Origin: Actinomadura_C sp036008685
Lineage (GTDB): Bacteria; Actinomycetota; Actinomycetes; Streptosporangiales; Streptosporangiaceae
NCBI GenBank assembly: GCA_036008685.1
Contig: DASYNF010000288.1
Span: 1 to 64,000, forward strand
Reading direction: 5' to 3'
Length of the DNA stretch: 64,000 bases
Positions 31,137 to 40,353 of this stretch are shown here, piece after piece. The notes under the pieces are model-generated. The model was not told where the DNA came from, did not search any database, and saw nothing but the letters and a program-made list of their open reading frames with translations. Position 1 is the first letter of the stretch; each line of letters starts with the position of its first letter. Made by a program: the position numbers and the translations under genes.

Positions 31137-31832
31137 TCAGCGGCCGGTCGCGGCGGCGACCAGTGCCCGCCATTCGCGCACGAGCCCCGGGCTGACGGGA
31201 GACTCCCAGGAACCCCCCGGGCGAACGGAGCCGCCGACATGGAAAGAAGTGACGCCCGCGGCGGCCAGCAGCGCCACGTGTTTGCGGCGCAGTCCTCCAC
31301 CGGCCATGAGGAGGCGGGCCGAGTCGGCGGCCTCCGCGGCCCGGCGCACGAGCACGTCCACGCCGGCGTCGACACCGCGCGACGAGCCCGCGGTCAGCAC
31401 GGCGTCCACCCCTGGCAGCTCGCGGACCGCGCGCCAGGCCAGCGCCGGATCGGTCGCATGGTCCACGGCCCGGTGGAAGGTCCACGGCGAGGGCGCCACG
31501 ACGGCGGCGAGCTTGGTGATGGCACCCAGGTCGACATGTCCGACGGAGTCCAGGAACCCGAAGACGAAGCCGTCCGCGCCGGCCTCCTTGAACATCTCGG
31601 CGGTACGGCGCAGGCGGTCGAGTTCGGGGGCGGTGGTGCGAAACCCCGCCTTGGCCCGCAGCATGATCCGTATGGGGAGCGAGGTGACCTGCCGCATCCG
31701 GGCGACGACCACCGGATCGGGGGTGAGCCCGTCCGCGGCCATGTCCGCGACGATCTCGAGCCGGTCCGCTCCGCCCTCCTCCGCCGCCCGCGCGTCGGCG
31801 ACGTCCAATGCGATGACCTCAAGCAGCGCCAT
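31137..31832 (-). CDS. cutC: CutC-family protein
   Basis: This 231-aa TIM-barrel protein begins LLEVIALDVADARAAEEGGADRLEI, and has GLTPDP, RIMLRAKAGF, DGFVFGFLD, TFHRAVDHATDP, LTAGSSRGVDAG and FHVGGSVRPGG, all at the positions conserved in CutC. It was named for copper tolerance in E. coli, but that role is disputed and copper binding is not obvious from sequence. GGGGAGGG precedes the ATG. It is divergent from the acyl-CoA ligase gene and convergent with the Asp-rich protein gene. Confidence 0.92.
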   Translation of the reverse strand: MALLEVIALDVADARAAEEGGADRLEIVADMAADGLTPDPVVVARMRQVTSLPIRIMLRAKAGFRTTAPELDRLRRTAEMFKEAGADGFVFGFLDSVGHVDLGAITKLAAVVAPSPWTFHRAVDHATDPALAWRAVRELPGVDAVLTAGSSRGVDAGVDVLVRRAAEAADSARLLMAGGGLRRKHVALLAAAGVTSFHVGGSVRPGGSWESPVSPGLVREWRALVAAATGR

Positions 31833-31996
31833 TGCCCTCCCCGATCCCCGAGTTGCCAGGGACCAAGACTAGGAGAACGGCGCACCGGCACCTGGGACGG
31901 CGCACACACTTGACCTGCTCATTGGCAATGCTTCCCCGGGCCCGCGGAAGTTGCGGCAAAATTGACACGATTGTGAACGGTCTCACCCGAAGAGCG

Positions 31997-32026
31997 CTAC
32001 CCATGGGTAGGACTACACGATAGCGT
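31997..32026 (+). promoter_or_regulatory. Operator-like palindrome and -10 ahead of the acyl-CoA ligase
   Basis: CTACCCATGGGTAG (31997-32010) is a perfect 14-bp palindrome, placed over the expected -35 of a promoter with -10 TAGCGT (32021-32026). That position suits a repressor such as a TetR-type fatty-acid regulator. The regulator itself is not identified. Confidence 0.5.
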
Positions 32027-32064
32027 CCATCCGTCCCACCGCAGTGCTGATGCAAGGAGTGATC

Positions 32065-33858
32065 GTGCGCGAGTCCAGCGTCCCCGCCTTGATGGACCTC
32101 CCCGGCTCCGTCAACCTGACAGACGCGCCGTTCACCCGTGCCGCCGAGCATCCCGAGCAGATCGTCGCCCGCAGACCGGAGGGATCGGCCTGGCGGGACG
32201 TGCCGGCCGCGGAGTTCCGCGACGACATCGTGCGCGTGGCCAAGGGCCTCGTCGCGGCGGGCGTGGAGCCCGGTGACCGGGTCGCCCTCATGTCCCGGAC
32301 CCGGTACGAGTGGACTCTCATCGACTACGCGGTGTGGGCCGCGGGCGGGGTCACCGTGCCCGTTTACGAGACCTCCTCGGCCGAACAGGTGCAGTGGATC
32401 GTCGGTGACGCGGGCGCCAAGGCCGTGTTCGTGGAGACCGAGTCCCACGTCGCCACCGTCGAATCCGTACGGGACAAGCTTCCCGGCCTCGCGCACGTGT
32501 GGAGCATCGACGGCGGCGGACTCGACACTCTCAGCGAGCAGGGCGCCGGCGTCGGAGACGAGGTCGTCGAGGAACGGCGACGGACCCGTGGGGCCGCGGA
32601 TCTGGCGACCATCATCTACACCTCGGGGACGACCGGACGCCCGAAGGGCTGTGAGCTCACCCACGCCAACTTCGTGGAGCTCGTCCGCAACGGCACGGCC
32701 GGCCCCCTCGCCCACATCGTGGAGGCGGACGGCGGCTCGACTCTGCTGTTCCTCCCGCTGGCCCACGTCTTCGCCCGCCTGATCCAGGTCCTGTGCATCG
32801 AGGCGGGCGTGGTACTCGGCCACGCCCCCAACGTGTCCAACCTGCTCGAGGACCTCGGGTCCTACCGGCCGACGTTCCTTCTCGCCGTCCCACGCGTCTT
32901 CGAGAAGGTCTACAACGGCGCCGAGCAGAAGGCGTCGGCGGCCGGCAAGGGCAAGATCTTCCACGCCGCCGCCGACACGGCGGTCGCCTACAGCCGCGCG
33001 CTCGAGGACGGCGGGCCCGGTCTCATGCTCCGGCTCAAGCACGGGCTCTTCGACAAGCTGGTGTACGCGAAGCTCCGCACGGCGGTCGGCGGGCAGGTGG
33101 CCTATGCCGTCTCCGGCGGCGCCGCCCTCGGCGAGCGGCTGGGCCACTTCTTCCGCGGCGCGGGGATCACGATCCTCGAGGGCTACGGCCTCACGGAGAC
33201 GACCGCACCGGCGACGGTGAACACTCCCACCGCGATCAAGGTGGGGACCGTCGGAAGGCCGCTGCCCGGCGTCGACGTGGCGATCGCCGAGGACGGCGAG
33301 ATCCTGGTCAAGGGCATCAACGTCTTCCGGGGCTACTGGGACAACGAGGAGGCCACCAAGGCGGCCATGGAGGACGGCTGGTTCCACACCGGCGACCTCG
33401 GCTCCCTGGACGACGACGGCTTCCTGAAGGTCACGGGCCGGAAGAAGGAGATCCTGGTGACCGCGGGCGGCAAGAACGTGGCCCCGGGACCCCTCGAGGA
33501 CCGGCTCCGCGCACACCCGCTCATCAGCCAATGCCTCGTGGTCGGCGACGCCAAGCCGTTCATCGGCGCCCTGGTCACCCTGGACCCCGAGGCACTGGAC
33601 ACCTGGAAGTCCCAGCACGGCCACCCCGAGGACATGACGGTCGCGGACCTCCGCGACGACCCTGAGGTGATCAAGGAGATCGACGGCGCCGTGGCGGCCA
33701 CGAACACATCCGTCTCCCGGGCTGAAGCCATCAAGAAGTACCGCATCCTGGACGTCGACTTCACCGAATCGGCCGGGCACATGACGCCGAGCCTGAAGGT
33801 GAAGCGGCACGCCGTCGCCAAGGACTTCGCCGCGGAGATCGAGGCGCTCTACTCCTGA
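32065..33858 (+). CDS. Long-chain acyl-CoA synthetase (AMP-forming)
   Basis: This 597-aa adenylate-forming enzyme activates fatty acids to acyl-AMP and then acyl-CoA. The AMP-binding signature TIIYTSGTTGRPKGCELTH lies near residue 186, followed by LEGYGLTETTAP, WFHTGDLG (hinge region) and GRKKEILVTAGGKNVAPGPLE (catalytic Lys region). It belongs with FadD15-type membrane-associated ligases. In M. tuberculosis fadD15 (Rv2187) also neighbours a PimB-type mannosyltransferase. GTG 32065 is chosen because AAGGAG ends 5 nt before it. The ATG at 32044 lies upstream of that ribosome site. A palindromic operator-like site lies about 55 bases upstream. Confidence 0.93.
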   Translation: MRESSVPALMDLPGSVNLTDAPFTRAAEHPEQIVARRPEGSAWRDVPAAEFRDDIVRVAKGLVAAGVEPGDRVALMSRTRYEWTLIDYAVWAAGGVTVPVYETSSAEQVQWIVGDAGAKAVFVETESHVATVESVRDKLPGLAHVWSIDGGGLDTLSEQGAGVGDEVVEERRRTRGAADLATIIYTSGTTGRPKGCELTHANFVELVRNGTAGPLAHIVEADGGSTLLFLPLAHVFARLIQVLCIEAGVVLGHAPNVSNLLEDLGSYRPTFLLAVPRVFEKVYNGAEQKASAAGKGKIFHAAADTAVAYSRALEDGGPGLMLRLKHGLFDKLVYAKLRTAVGGQVAYAVSGGAALGERLGHFFRGAGITILEGYGLTETTAPATVNTPTAIKVGTVGRPLPGVDVAIAEDGEILVKGINVFRGYWDNEEATKAAMEDGWFHTGDLGSLDDDGFLKVTGRKKEILVTAGGKNVAPGPLEDRLRAHPLISQCLVVGDAKPFIGALVTLDPEALDTWKSQHGHPEDMTVADLRDDPEVIKEIDGAVAATNTSVSRAEAIKKYRILDVDFTESAGHMTPSLKVKRHAVAKDFAAEIEALYS

Positions 33859-33935
33859 TCCGCTCCGTCCCGGTCCCGCCGCCCTCCGCCCGTACGGCGC
33901 CCGGCCCCCGCGCGGCCGGAGGTAGGCTTGCGATC

Positions 33936-34601
33936 ATGCGAGTAGTGATCGCCGGCGGGCACGGACAGATCGCGCTGCGCCTCGAACGACTCCTGTCCGC
34001 ACGGGGCGACTCCGCACTCGGACTGATCCGCGATCCCGGTCACACCGCCGATGTCGAGGTCACCGGAGCCGAGGCTCTGGTGTGCGATCTCGAGCGGGCC
34101 GACGCCGACGAGGTGGCCGCCCGGCTCGCGGGCGCGGACGCCGTCGTGTTCGCCGCGGGAGCGGGTCCGGGGAGCGGAGCGGCCCGCAAGGACACCGTCG
34201 ACCGGGCGGCGTCGGTGCTGCTGGCCGACGCGGCCGAGCGGGCCGGTGTGCGGCGGTTTCTCCAGGTCTCCTCCATGGGAGCGGGAGAGCCGCCCCGGCC
34301 CGGCACCGACGAGGTCTGGGCCGCTTATGCCCGAGCCAAGGGAGAGGCCGAAGACGACCTGCGAGGCCGGGATCTCGACTGGACCATCGTGCGTCCCGGA
34401 CGGCTCACCGACGATGCCGGCATCGGCCTGGTGAGGCTGTCCGACCCTCCGGTGCCACGCGACGCCGTCCCGCGCGATGACGTCGCCGCGGTCCTCCTCG
34501 CGCTTCTCGACGCCCCGGCCACCCGGCACCGCACTCTCGAGCTGGTCGCGGGCGACACCCCCGTCCCGGACGCCGTACGGGCCGTGTCCGCCCAGCCCTG
34601 A
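33936..34601 (+). CDS. NAD(P)-binding SDR-type protein (NmrA/BVR-B-like)
   Basis: This 221-aa atypical short-chain dehydrogenase has the nucleotide site VIAGGHGQIALRLERLL (residues 4-20, GGxGxxxxx pattern). It also has FAAGAGPGS, QVSSMGAGEPP, YARAKGEAEDDLR (YxxxK) and WTIVRPGRLTDD. Members bind NAD(P) and modify or sense small molecules, and the substrate is unknown. TAGGCT (33923-33928) is 7 nt before the ATG, so the transcript is leaderless. It is convergent with the glycosyltransferase. Confidence 0.85.
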   Translation: MRVVIAGGHGQIALRLERLLSARGDSALGLIRDPGHTADVEVTGAEALVCDLERADADEVAARLAGADAVVFAAGAGPGSGAARKDTVDRAASVLLADAAERAGVRRFLQVSSMGAGEPPRPGTDEVWAAYARAKGEAEDDLRGRDLDWTIVRPGRLTDDAGIGLVRLSDPPVPRDAVPRDDVAAVLLALLDAPATRHRTLELVAGDTPVPDAVRAVSAQP

Positions 34602-34681
34602 GGTCTCCGGCGGCCGGCCCCGCGACGGTGCCGCCCGCTCCTGGCCGTCCATTCCACGGCCGACGCTCCCGGGACGCCACC

Positions 34682-35809
34682 TCAGGTGACCAGGAGGGCG
34701 TCCAGACGTCCGGCCTGCGTCCGCCAGCGCCATTCGGCCTCGACCCACGCCCGGCCGTTCTCGCCCATCTTCCGGGCCCGGCCGGGGTCCCGCAGCAGGT
34801 CGACCACCGCGCGAGCCACGCTACCGACCGTACGGCCGTTGACGACCAGCCCCGTGTGGCCGTGCCGCACGGCGTCAGGTGCACCGCCGGAGTCGCCTGC
34901 GATCACCGGGAGCCCGGTGGCCGAGGCCTCCAGGTAGACGATGCCGAGCCCCTCCACGTCCAGGCCCCGGCGGCGGGTCCGGCAGGGCATGGCGAAGACG
35001 TCTCCCGCGTCGTAGTGGGCCGGGAGCTCGGTCCACGGCACCGATCCGGTGAAACGGACGGCCGAGTCCACCCCCCGGGCCACCGCGAGTCTCTGGAGGT
35101 CGGCCCGGTAGGGACCACCACCCACCAGCAGGAGCGCGGCATCCGGGCACGAGCGCAGGACCCGGGGCCAGGCGTGGATGAGCGCGTCCTGCCCCTTGCG
35201 CGGGACCAGCCGGGAGACGCACACGACGACGGGACGGTCGCCGAGGCCGTGGCGACGGCGGATCTCCGAGCCTCCCGCACCGGGCCGGAACACGGTCTCG
35301 TCCACCCCTGGCGCCAGCCTGGCCATCCGGGCCACGGCACCGTCGGACAGCGCCTCCGCCATCCGGGAACGGGTGTATTCCCCCAGGTAGGTCAGCACGT
35401 CCACCCCGTCGCCGATGCGCCGCAGCAGCGACCGGGCCCCCGGCAGCTGGGCCCAGCCGGCCTCGTGGCCGTGGGTGACCCCGACGAACCGGCTGACGCC
35501 ATGGCGCCGCAGCCCGGGGGCCAGCAGGCCGAGCGGGGCGGCGGCGCCGAACAGCACGGACTCGCAGCCCTCCGAGCGGGCGAGCTCCCCGGCCCGCCGC
35601 AACACCGACGGAACCGGAAGCATCAGCGACGTCGGATGCCTGACCACCGGGAAGGGCTGCCGGCGGTCGAACTCCGCGGCGCCTTTCCACGCGGGTGCGT
35701 AGACCAGAACCGAGCCCGGGGGCCGATGCAACGCCAGGTTGTGCACGAACGCCTGAATTCCGCCCGGCCGGGGTGGGAAGTCATTGGTGATCACGAGTGT
35801 CTTGGTCAT
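34682..35809 (-). CDS. GT4-family glycosyltransferase (PimB-like)
   Basis: This 375-aa GT-B glycosyltransferase has donor-site motifs CVSRLVPRKGQDALI, LVGGGPYRADLQRLA, and the EX7E-type segment EGLGIVYLEASATGLPVIAGDSGGAPDAV near residue 290. The N-terminus TLVITNDFPPRPGGIQAFV is typical of PimB and MgtA mannosyltransferases. The syntenic M. tuberculosis gene is pimB' (Rv2188c), which adds the second mannose to phosphatidylinositol mannoside, so that role is likely. ATG 35809 is chosen because the glycine-rich acceptor loop then starts at residue 13. It follows the qcrB terminator on the same strand. Confidence 0.9.
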   Translation of the reverse strand: MTKTLVITNDFPPRPGGIQAFVHNLALHRPPGSVLVYAPAWKGAAEFDRRQPFPVVRHPTSLMLPVPSVLRRAGELARSEGCESVLFGAAAPLGLLAPGLRRHGVSRFVGVTHGHEAGWAQLPGARSLLRRIGDGVDVLTYLGEYTRSRMAEALSDGAVARMARLAPGVDETVFRPGAGGSEIRRRHGLGDRPVVVCVSRLVPRKGQDALIHAWPRVLRSCPDAALLLVGGGPYRADLQRLAVARGVDSAVRFTGSVPWTELPAHYDAGDVFAMPCRTRRRGLDVEGLGIVYLEASATGLPVIAGDSGGAPDAVRHGHTGLVVNGRTVGSVARAVVDLLRDPGRARKMGENGRAWVEAEWRWRTQAGRLDALLVT

Positions 35810-35873
35810 CGCGGCCAGCATGCCACGGGGCCTCATCCCCCGGATGCCCGGGTGCGTCGAGCCACGACGCGAC

Positions 35874-35910
35874 GGAGCCCGCCACCGCGGTGATCACGGT
35901 GGCGGGCTCC
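35874..35910 (-). terminator. Terminator after qcrB
   Basis: GGAGCCCGCCACCG and its exact complement form a 14-bp stem (loop 35888-35896), 20 bases past the qcrB stop. It closes the ctaE-qcrCAB transcript. Confidence 0.85.
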
Positions 35911-35929
35911 GAGTCGCTCGGCGGCCGGC

Positions 35930-37579
35930 TCAGTGCGAGCTGTCGGCACCCTCCCGGGCGCCCACGCCGGCGGGCTCCTGCCCGGACTCGATCTCGGCGT
36001 GCTCGCCGTGACCGTTCTCGATCGGAATCGAGTTGAAGGTCCAGAACCGGTTGAGCCGGGTCCGGAGATGGCCGAGGGGGCTGCGGCTCCCCGGTGCCGG
36101 GATGCCGTTGGCGTCCTGCGGGCGCTGCAGCGGCTTGGTCTCGACCTTGCTCGAGAGGACGGCTGCCTGCTCTTCCGGCGCCTCCTTGTGCACCTCGATG
36201 AACTCACCGCTGGGCAGCATCTTGATGATGCCGCTCTCGTAGCCGTGCGCCATCGTCGCCGCGTCGCTGCGCTGCAGCCCGAGGCAGATCGCCATCGTGA
36301 TGCCGAAGGCGGCGAACGGGCCGAGGAACACCGCGAACCGGAAGAACCAGGTCGTCGCGTACAGCGACACGTGGAACTTGTCGGCGATGACGTCGTTGCC
36401 GCCGGCCAGCCAGAGCAGTCCGTAGAACGTCACCATGGCGATGCCCGCGGCGGTACGGACCGGAGCGTTGCGCGGGCGGTCGTTCACATGGTGGTAGCCA
36501 TGGTCACCGGTCACCCACCGCTCGATCCACGGGAACAGTGCCGCACCGGTGAAGACGAGTCCCAGCGGGCCGAGCGCCGGGATCAGCACGTTCCAGCTGA
36601 TGGTGTGGCCCAGCACGTTCGTCTCGAGGTTCGGCATGATCCGCAGCGCGCCTTCCATGGCGCCCATGTAGAAGTCCGGCTGCGAGCCCGCCGAGATGGC
36701 GGCGGGGTCGTACGGGCCGAACAGCCAGATCGGGTTGATCTGGGCGAAGGTCGCCAGCAGGGCGAGGACCCCGAAGGTGAACATGAAGTACGCCCCGGTC
36801 TTCGCCATGAACACCGGGTAGAACGGGTAGCCGACGACGTTGTCGTTGGCCCGGCCCTTGCCCGGGTTCTGCGTGTGCTTCTGGTGCCACATGATCATCA
36901 TGTGCGCCGTCACCAGCGCCAGGATGATCCCGGGGATCAGGAGGACGTGCAGCGTGAAGAGCCGCGGGATGATGTCCTCGCCGGGGAACTCGCCGCCGAA
37001 CAGGAACAGGTAGATGTAGGTGCCGACCACGGGGATGGACTCGGCCACACCCTGGGTGATCCGCAGACCGGTGCCCGACAGCAGGTCGTCCGGAAGCGAG
37101 TAGCCGAACAGGCCCTCGAGCATCCCCAGGACGAACATGCCGATGCCGATGAGCCAGTTCAGCTCACGCGGCTTGCGGTAGGCGCCGGTGAAGAACACCC
37201 GGAGCATGTGCGCCATGATCGAGACCATGAACAGCACGGCCGCCCAGTGGTGCAGCTGACGCATCAGCAGGCCGCCCCGCACATCGAAGGTGATGTGCAG
37301 CGTCGAGGCGTAGGCCTCGCTCATCTCGACGCCGTTGAGCTTGGTGTAGGACCCGTCGTACACCACTTCCAGCATGCTCGGCTTGAACCAGAGCGTCAGG
37401 AAGGTGCCGGTCAGCAGCAGGATGATGAAGGAGTAGAGGGCGATCTCGCCCAGCATGAACGACCAGTGGTCCGGAAAGACCTTCTTCATATTGCGCTTGA
37501 AGAAGGTCGTCGAGCCGAGCCGCTCGTCGATGAACGTCAGCGGTGCTTCGACCGCCTTGGGTGCCTTTGCCTCGCTCAT
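35930..37579 (-). CDS. qcrB: Cytochrome bc1 complex, cytochrome b subunit
   Basis: This 549-aa integral membrane protein holds the b hemes and both quinone sites of the actinobacterial bc1-aa3 supercomplex. The heme ligands lie in RQLHHWAAVLFMVSIMAHML and in the LHVLLIPGIILALVTAHMM helix. The Qo-site PEWY-like region is replaced by PDFYMG, usual in actinobacteria. Nine or so membrane helices end near residue 430, followed by a cytoplasmic tail of ~110 residues typical for this phylum. It is the last gene of ctaE-qcrC-qcrA-qcrB. An 85-base GC-repeat gap separates it from qcrA. Confidence 0.97.
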   Translation of the reverse strand: MSEAKAPKAVEAPLTFIDERLGSTTFFKRNMKKVFPDHWSFMLGEIALYSFIILLLTGTFLTLWFKPSMLEVVYDGSYTKLNGVEMSEAYASTLHITFDVRGGLLMRQLHHWAAVLFMVSIMAHMLRVFFTGAYRKPRELNWLIGIGMFVLGMLEGLFGYSLPDDLLSGTGLRITQGVAESIPVVGTYIYLFLFGGEFPGEDIIPRLFTLHVLLIPGIILALVTAHMMIMWHQKHTQNPGKGRANDNVVGYPFYPVFMAKTGAYFMFTFGVLALLATFAQINPIWLFGPYDPAAISAGSQPDFYMGAMEGALRIMPNLETNVLGHTISWNVLIPALGPLGLVFTGAALFPWIERWVTGDHGYHHVNDRPRNAPVRTAAGIAMVTFYGLLWLAGGNDVIADKFHVSLYATTWFFRFAVFLGPFAAFGITMAICLGLQRSDAATMAHGYESGIIKMLPSGEFIEVHKEAPEEQAAVLSSKVETKPLQRPQDANGIPAPGSRSPLGHLRTRLNRFWTFNSIPIENGHGEHAEIESGQEPAGVGAREGADSSH

Positions 37580-37664
37580 CGGCCGCTCCCCCCTTCTCGT
37601 TCGCTACGCGGACGGCTCGTCCCTCGCCGGACGCTCCGCTCGCTCCGTCGGCGTTCGCTCCAGC

Positions 37665-38795
37665 TCATCCGCGCTCCCAGAAGCTCGGGCCGATCGGCTC
37701 GGGGAAGTCGGCCGTGGCCACGAGGTAGCCCTCCGAGTCCACGGCGATCGGCAACTGCGGCAGCGCGCGCGCCGCCGGACCGAAGATCACCTTGGCGCCG
37801 TCGGTGGCGTCGAAGGTCGACTGGTGGCAGGGGCACAGGATGTGGTGAGTGGTCTGCTCGTACAGCGCCGCGGGACACCCCACATGCGTGCAGATCTTCG
37901 AGTAGGCCACGATCCCGTTGACGTGCCAGTTCTCACGTCCCTTGACGGGCTTGAGCTTGTCCTGGGGGATGTTGACCAGCAGCACCGCGGACTTGGCGAT
38001 CTCGTTGAGGGGCTCACTGGTCTTGTCGACGCCCTCGGGGATCACCGTGATGATGCCGCCGGGCGAGTTGAAGTCGCTGGCCTTGAGCGGCACCCGGGTG
38101 CCGTCCACCAGGAGCCGGACGCCCTTCTTACCGGCGTGCTGCGCCTCCTTGGCCGCCTCGCCCCAGAAGGTGCGCCGGAGCCTCTTCTCGGGCAGCGGAC
38201 CGAGGTCGCGCAGCAGGAGCAGGGGCGCCAGCCCCAGCGGAGCCACCGCGAGCAGCAGCGTGCGGCGGAGCAGCGGCCGCTTGGTGATGCCGCTGTCCTC
38301 AGCACCCTGGAGGAAGTTCTCGGTGAAGACCCGCCGGTCCTCTTCGGAAGAGGCCAGGTCGCCGCGCTTCTGCACGATGGGCTTGCTGGTCATCAGCCGG
38401 CGCACCCAGATCGTCATACCGACCGCGAGGGCGATGAAGGCCAGCGTCAGCGTGCCGCCGAGTGCGTAGTTGACCTCGCGCGCGCGGTGCAGCCCGTGCA
38501 TTCCACCGTGGCGTCCGCTGAACCCGATGAAATAGACGATGAAGGCGACGCTGGCGAGGAAGGCCAGCCCGAAGAACGCCGCGACGGTGCGCTCGGCCTT
38601 GCGCGCGGCCTCCTCGTCGAGCTCGTCCTCGTCCGCTGTGATGCCGGGCACGGTCTCGTCCTCGGCGAGCAGGTGCCGGTCCTCCGCCGGAGGCGGGGTG
38701 CCGATCACACGCTTGGGAGTACGGTCCTCGTCACCAGGGGTTTCGCCGGTGACCTTGGGCTCCTCGGAGCCGCCGATGTCGTTGTTGTCAGTCAT
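37665..38795 (-). CDS. qcrA: Cytochrome bc1 complex, Rieske iron-sulfur subunit
   Basis: In this 376-aa protein a ~80-residue cytosolic acidic N-terminus precedes three membrane helices (about 75-190), as in other actinobacterial QcrA. A C-terminal Rieske domain follows, with CTHVGC and CPCHQS carrying the two Cys and two His that bind the 2Fe-2S cluster. It transfers electrons from quinol to the c hemes of QcrC. Its start overlaps the qcrC stop by 8 bases, so the two are translationally coupled. Confidence 0.97.
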   Translation of the reverse strand: MTDNNDIGGSEEPKVTGETPGDEDRTPKRVIGTPPPAEDRHLLAEDETVPGITADEDELDEEAARKAERTVAAFFGLAFLASVAFIVYFIGFSGRHGGMHGLHRAREVNYALGGTLTLAFIALAVGMTIWVRRLMTSKPIVQKRGDLASSEEDRRVFTENFLQGAEDSGITKRPLLRRTLLLAVAPLGLAPLLLLRDLGPLPEKRLRRTFWGEAAKEAQHAGKKGVRLLVDGTRVPLKASDFNSPGGIITVIPEGVDKTSEPLNEIAKSAVLLVNIPQDKLKPVKGRENWHVNGIVAYSKICTHVGCPAALYEQTTHHILCPCHQSTFDATDGAKVIFGPAARALPQLPIAVDSEGYLVATADFPEPIGPSFWERG

Positions 38796-39630
38796 GCTTC
38801 TTCAGCTTCTTGGGCTTCTTGGCGGTGATCCACATCGCGGCGAGGATGAGCAGGCCCATCCCCACCGTCCATCCGGCGAGACCCTCGGCGACCGGGCCGA
38901 TACGTCCGAGCCCGTTGCCGCCCGGGTTGGGCTCTTCACGGGTCTGGACGACGTAGGCGATGATCGCACGCTTGTCCGCCGGCGTCAGGGTCCTGTCGTT
39001 GAACAGCGGCATCGCGTAAGGACCGGTGAGCATCGCCTCGTAGATCTGCGTCGGCGTCGACGCGTCCAGCGCGGGCGCGTACTTGCCCCCGGTCAGCGCG
39101 CCGCCGGAACCGGCGAAGTTGTGACACTGCGCGCAGTTGGTCCGGAACAGCTTGCCGCCGAGCGCCACGTCACCCTTGGCGGGGTCCACCTGCTCGGGAC
39201 CGGGAATGGTCGGACCGTCCCCGAGCGACTGGATGTAGGCGGCGACGGCATCGATGTTCTTGCGGTCACGGAACACCTGGATGTTCTTCTTGCGGGGCAT
39301 CTGGGCGCCCGGGTTCTGCGCGGGCATGCGCCCGGTGCTGACCTGGAAGTCGACCGCCGCGGCGCCTACTCCGATGAGGCTCGGCGCGATGGATCTTCCC
39401 TTGTCGTCCTTGGTGCCCTGGGCGTTGAGGCCGTGGCAGCTGGAGCAGTTCTGGTTGAACAGCTGCTTGCCGTTGGCGATCTCCTGGGCGGCCTCCGCCG
39501 AGTTGCTCGCCTCGGCTGTACCGGTCGCCGGCGAGAATCCCGCGTAGACGACGCCGATGGTCGCCAGCGCGACCAGCACAACGGCGTAGCCCGCCCATGG
39601 GCGCCGTCGCCATGCGGTGAACCGTTTCAC
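38788..39630 (-). CDS. qcrC: Cytochrome bc1 complex, di-heme cytochrome c subunit
   Basis: In this 280-aa protein an N-terminal signal-anchor (WAGYAVVLVALATIGVVYAGF) is followed by two cytochrome c domains with heme motifs CSSCH and CAQCH, methionine ligands in later MPLF-type segments, and a C-terminal membrane helix (GWTVGMGLLILAAMWI). The two-heme form replaces separate soluble cytochrome c and passes electrons directly to the aa3 oxidase. It is 18 bases downstream of ctaE. Confidence 0.97.
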   Translation of the reverse strand: MKRFTAWRRRPWAGYAVVLVALATIGVVYAGFSPATGTAEASNSAEAAQEIANGKQLFNQNCSSCHGLNAQGTKDDKGRSIAPSLIGVGAAAVDFQVSTGRMPAQNPGAQMPRKKNIQVFRDRKNIDAVAAYIQSLGDGPTIPGPEQVDPAKGDVALGGKLFRTNCAQCHNFAGSGGALTGGKYAPALDASTPTQIYEAMLTGPYAMPLFNDRTLTPADKRAIIAYVVQTREEPNPGGNGLGRIGPVAEGLAGWTVGMGLLILAAMWITAKKPKKLKKHD

Positions 39631-39648
39631 GAATGTCCTCGTTCCGGG

Positions 39649-40266
39649 TTACTTGATCAGGTAGATGGTCGCGAACAGGCCGATCCAGACCACGTCCACG
39701 AAATGCCAGTAGTAAGACATGACGATCGCACTCGTCGCCTGCTCATGGGTCCAGCGCTTGGCGGCGTAGGTGCGGCCGAGCACGAACAAGAACGCGATCA
39801 GCCCACCGGTCACATGCAGCCCGTGGAAGCCCGTGGTGAGGTAGAACACCGAGCCGTAGGCCGAGGAGGACAACGTGAGGCCGTCTTCACCGACGAGCTT
39901 GCTGTACTCGAAGAGCTGGCCGCCGACGAAGTACGCACCCATCAGGAAGGATATGACGTACCAGAACCGGAGCCTGCGGACATCACCTCGTTCCGCGGCG
40001 AAGACCCCCATCTGGCACGTGACGCTCGACGCCACCAGGACAAAGGTGTTGAACCCGGCGTACGGCAGGTCGAGGGGCACCTCGGGCCAGTCGCCGCCCC
40101 CGCCCTTGGTCACCGCACGGATCGTGAAGTACATCGCGAACAACGCCGCGAAGAACATGAGCTCGGACGACAACCATACGATCGTTCCCACGCTCACCAG
40201 GTTGGGACGGTTGGCCCGAGCGCGGGGTGCTGTGTCTATCGCGGATGCAGTTGCCACGGGGAGCAT
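39649..40266 (-). CDS. ctaE: Cytochrome c oxidase subunit III
   Basis: This 205-aa protein has five membrane helices. The subunit III signature is WLSSELMFFAALFAMYF near residue 35, TGFHGLHVTGGLIAF in the middle and YYWHFVDVVWIGLFATIYLIK at the end. It is the first gene of the ctaE-qcrCAB operon, while the other oxidase subunits are at 54-57 kb. A GTG nine bases inside (residue VATASAIDT) could also be the start. It diverges from the receiver-domain protein gene. Confidence 0.95.
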   Translation of the reverse strand: MLPVATASAIDTAPRARANRPNLVSVGTIVWLSSELMFFAALFAMYFTIRAVTKGGGGDWPEVPLDLPYAGFNTFVLVASSVTCQMGVFAAERGDVRRLRFWYVISFLMGAYFVGGQLFEYSKLVGEDGLTLSSSAYGSVFYLTTGFHGLHVTGGLIAFLFVLGRTYAAKRWTHEQATSAIVMSYYWHFVDVVWIGLFATIYLIK

Positions 40267-40353
40267 TATTGCGGCACCTGCGCGATGCCCGTGCACGACC
40301 CCCCGTCATAGCCGTCCTGTGCCACGGCGGAGCCGACCCGGTAGCCTTTGGCC

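Noticed and set aside
35933..37921. 662-codon plus-strand frame opposite qcrB
   Set aside because: Antisense shadow of the cytochrome b gene, low-complexity, no family.
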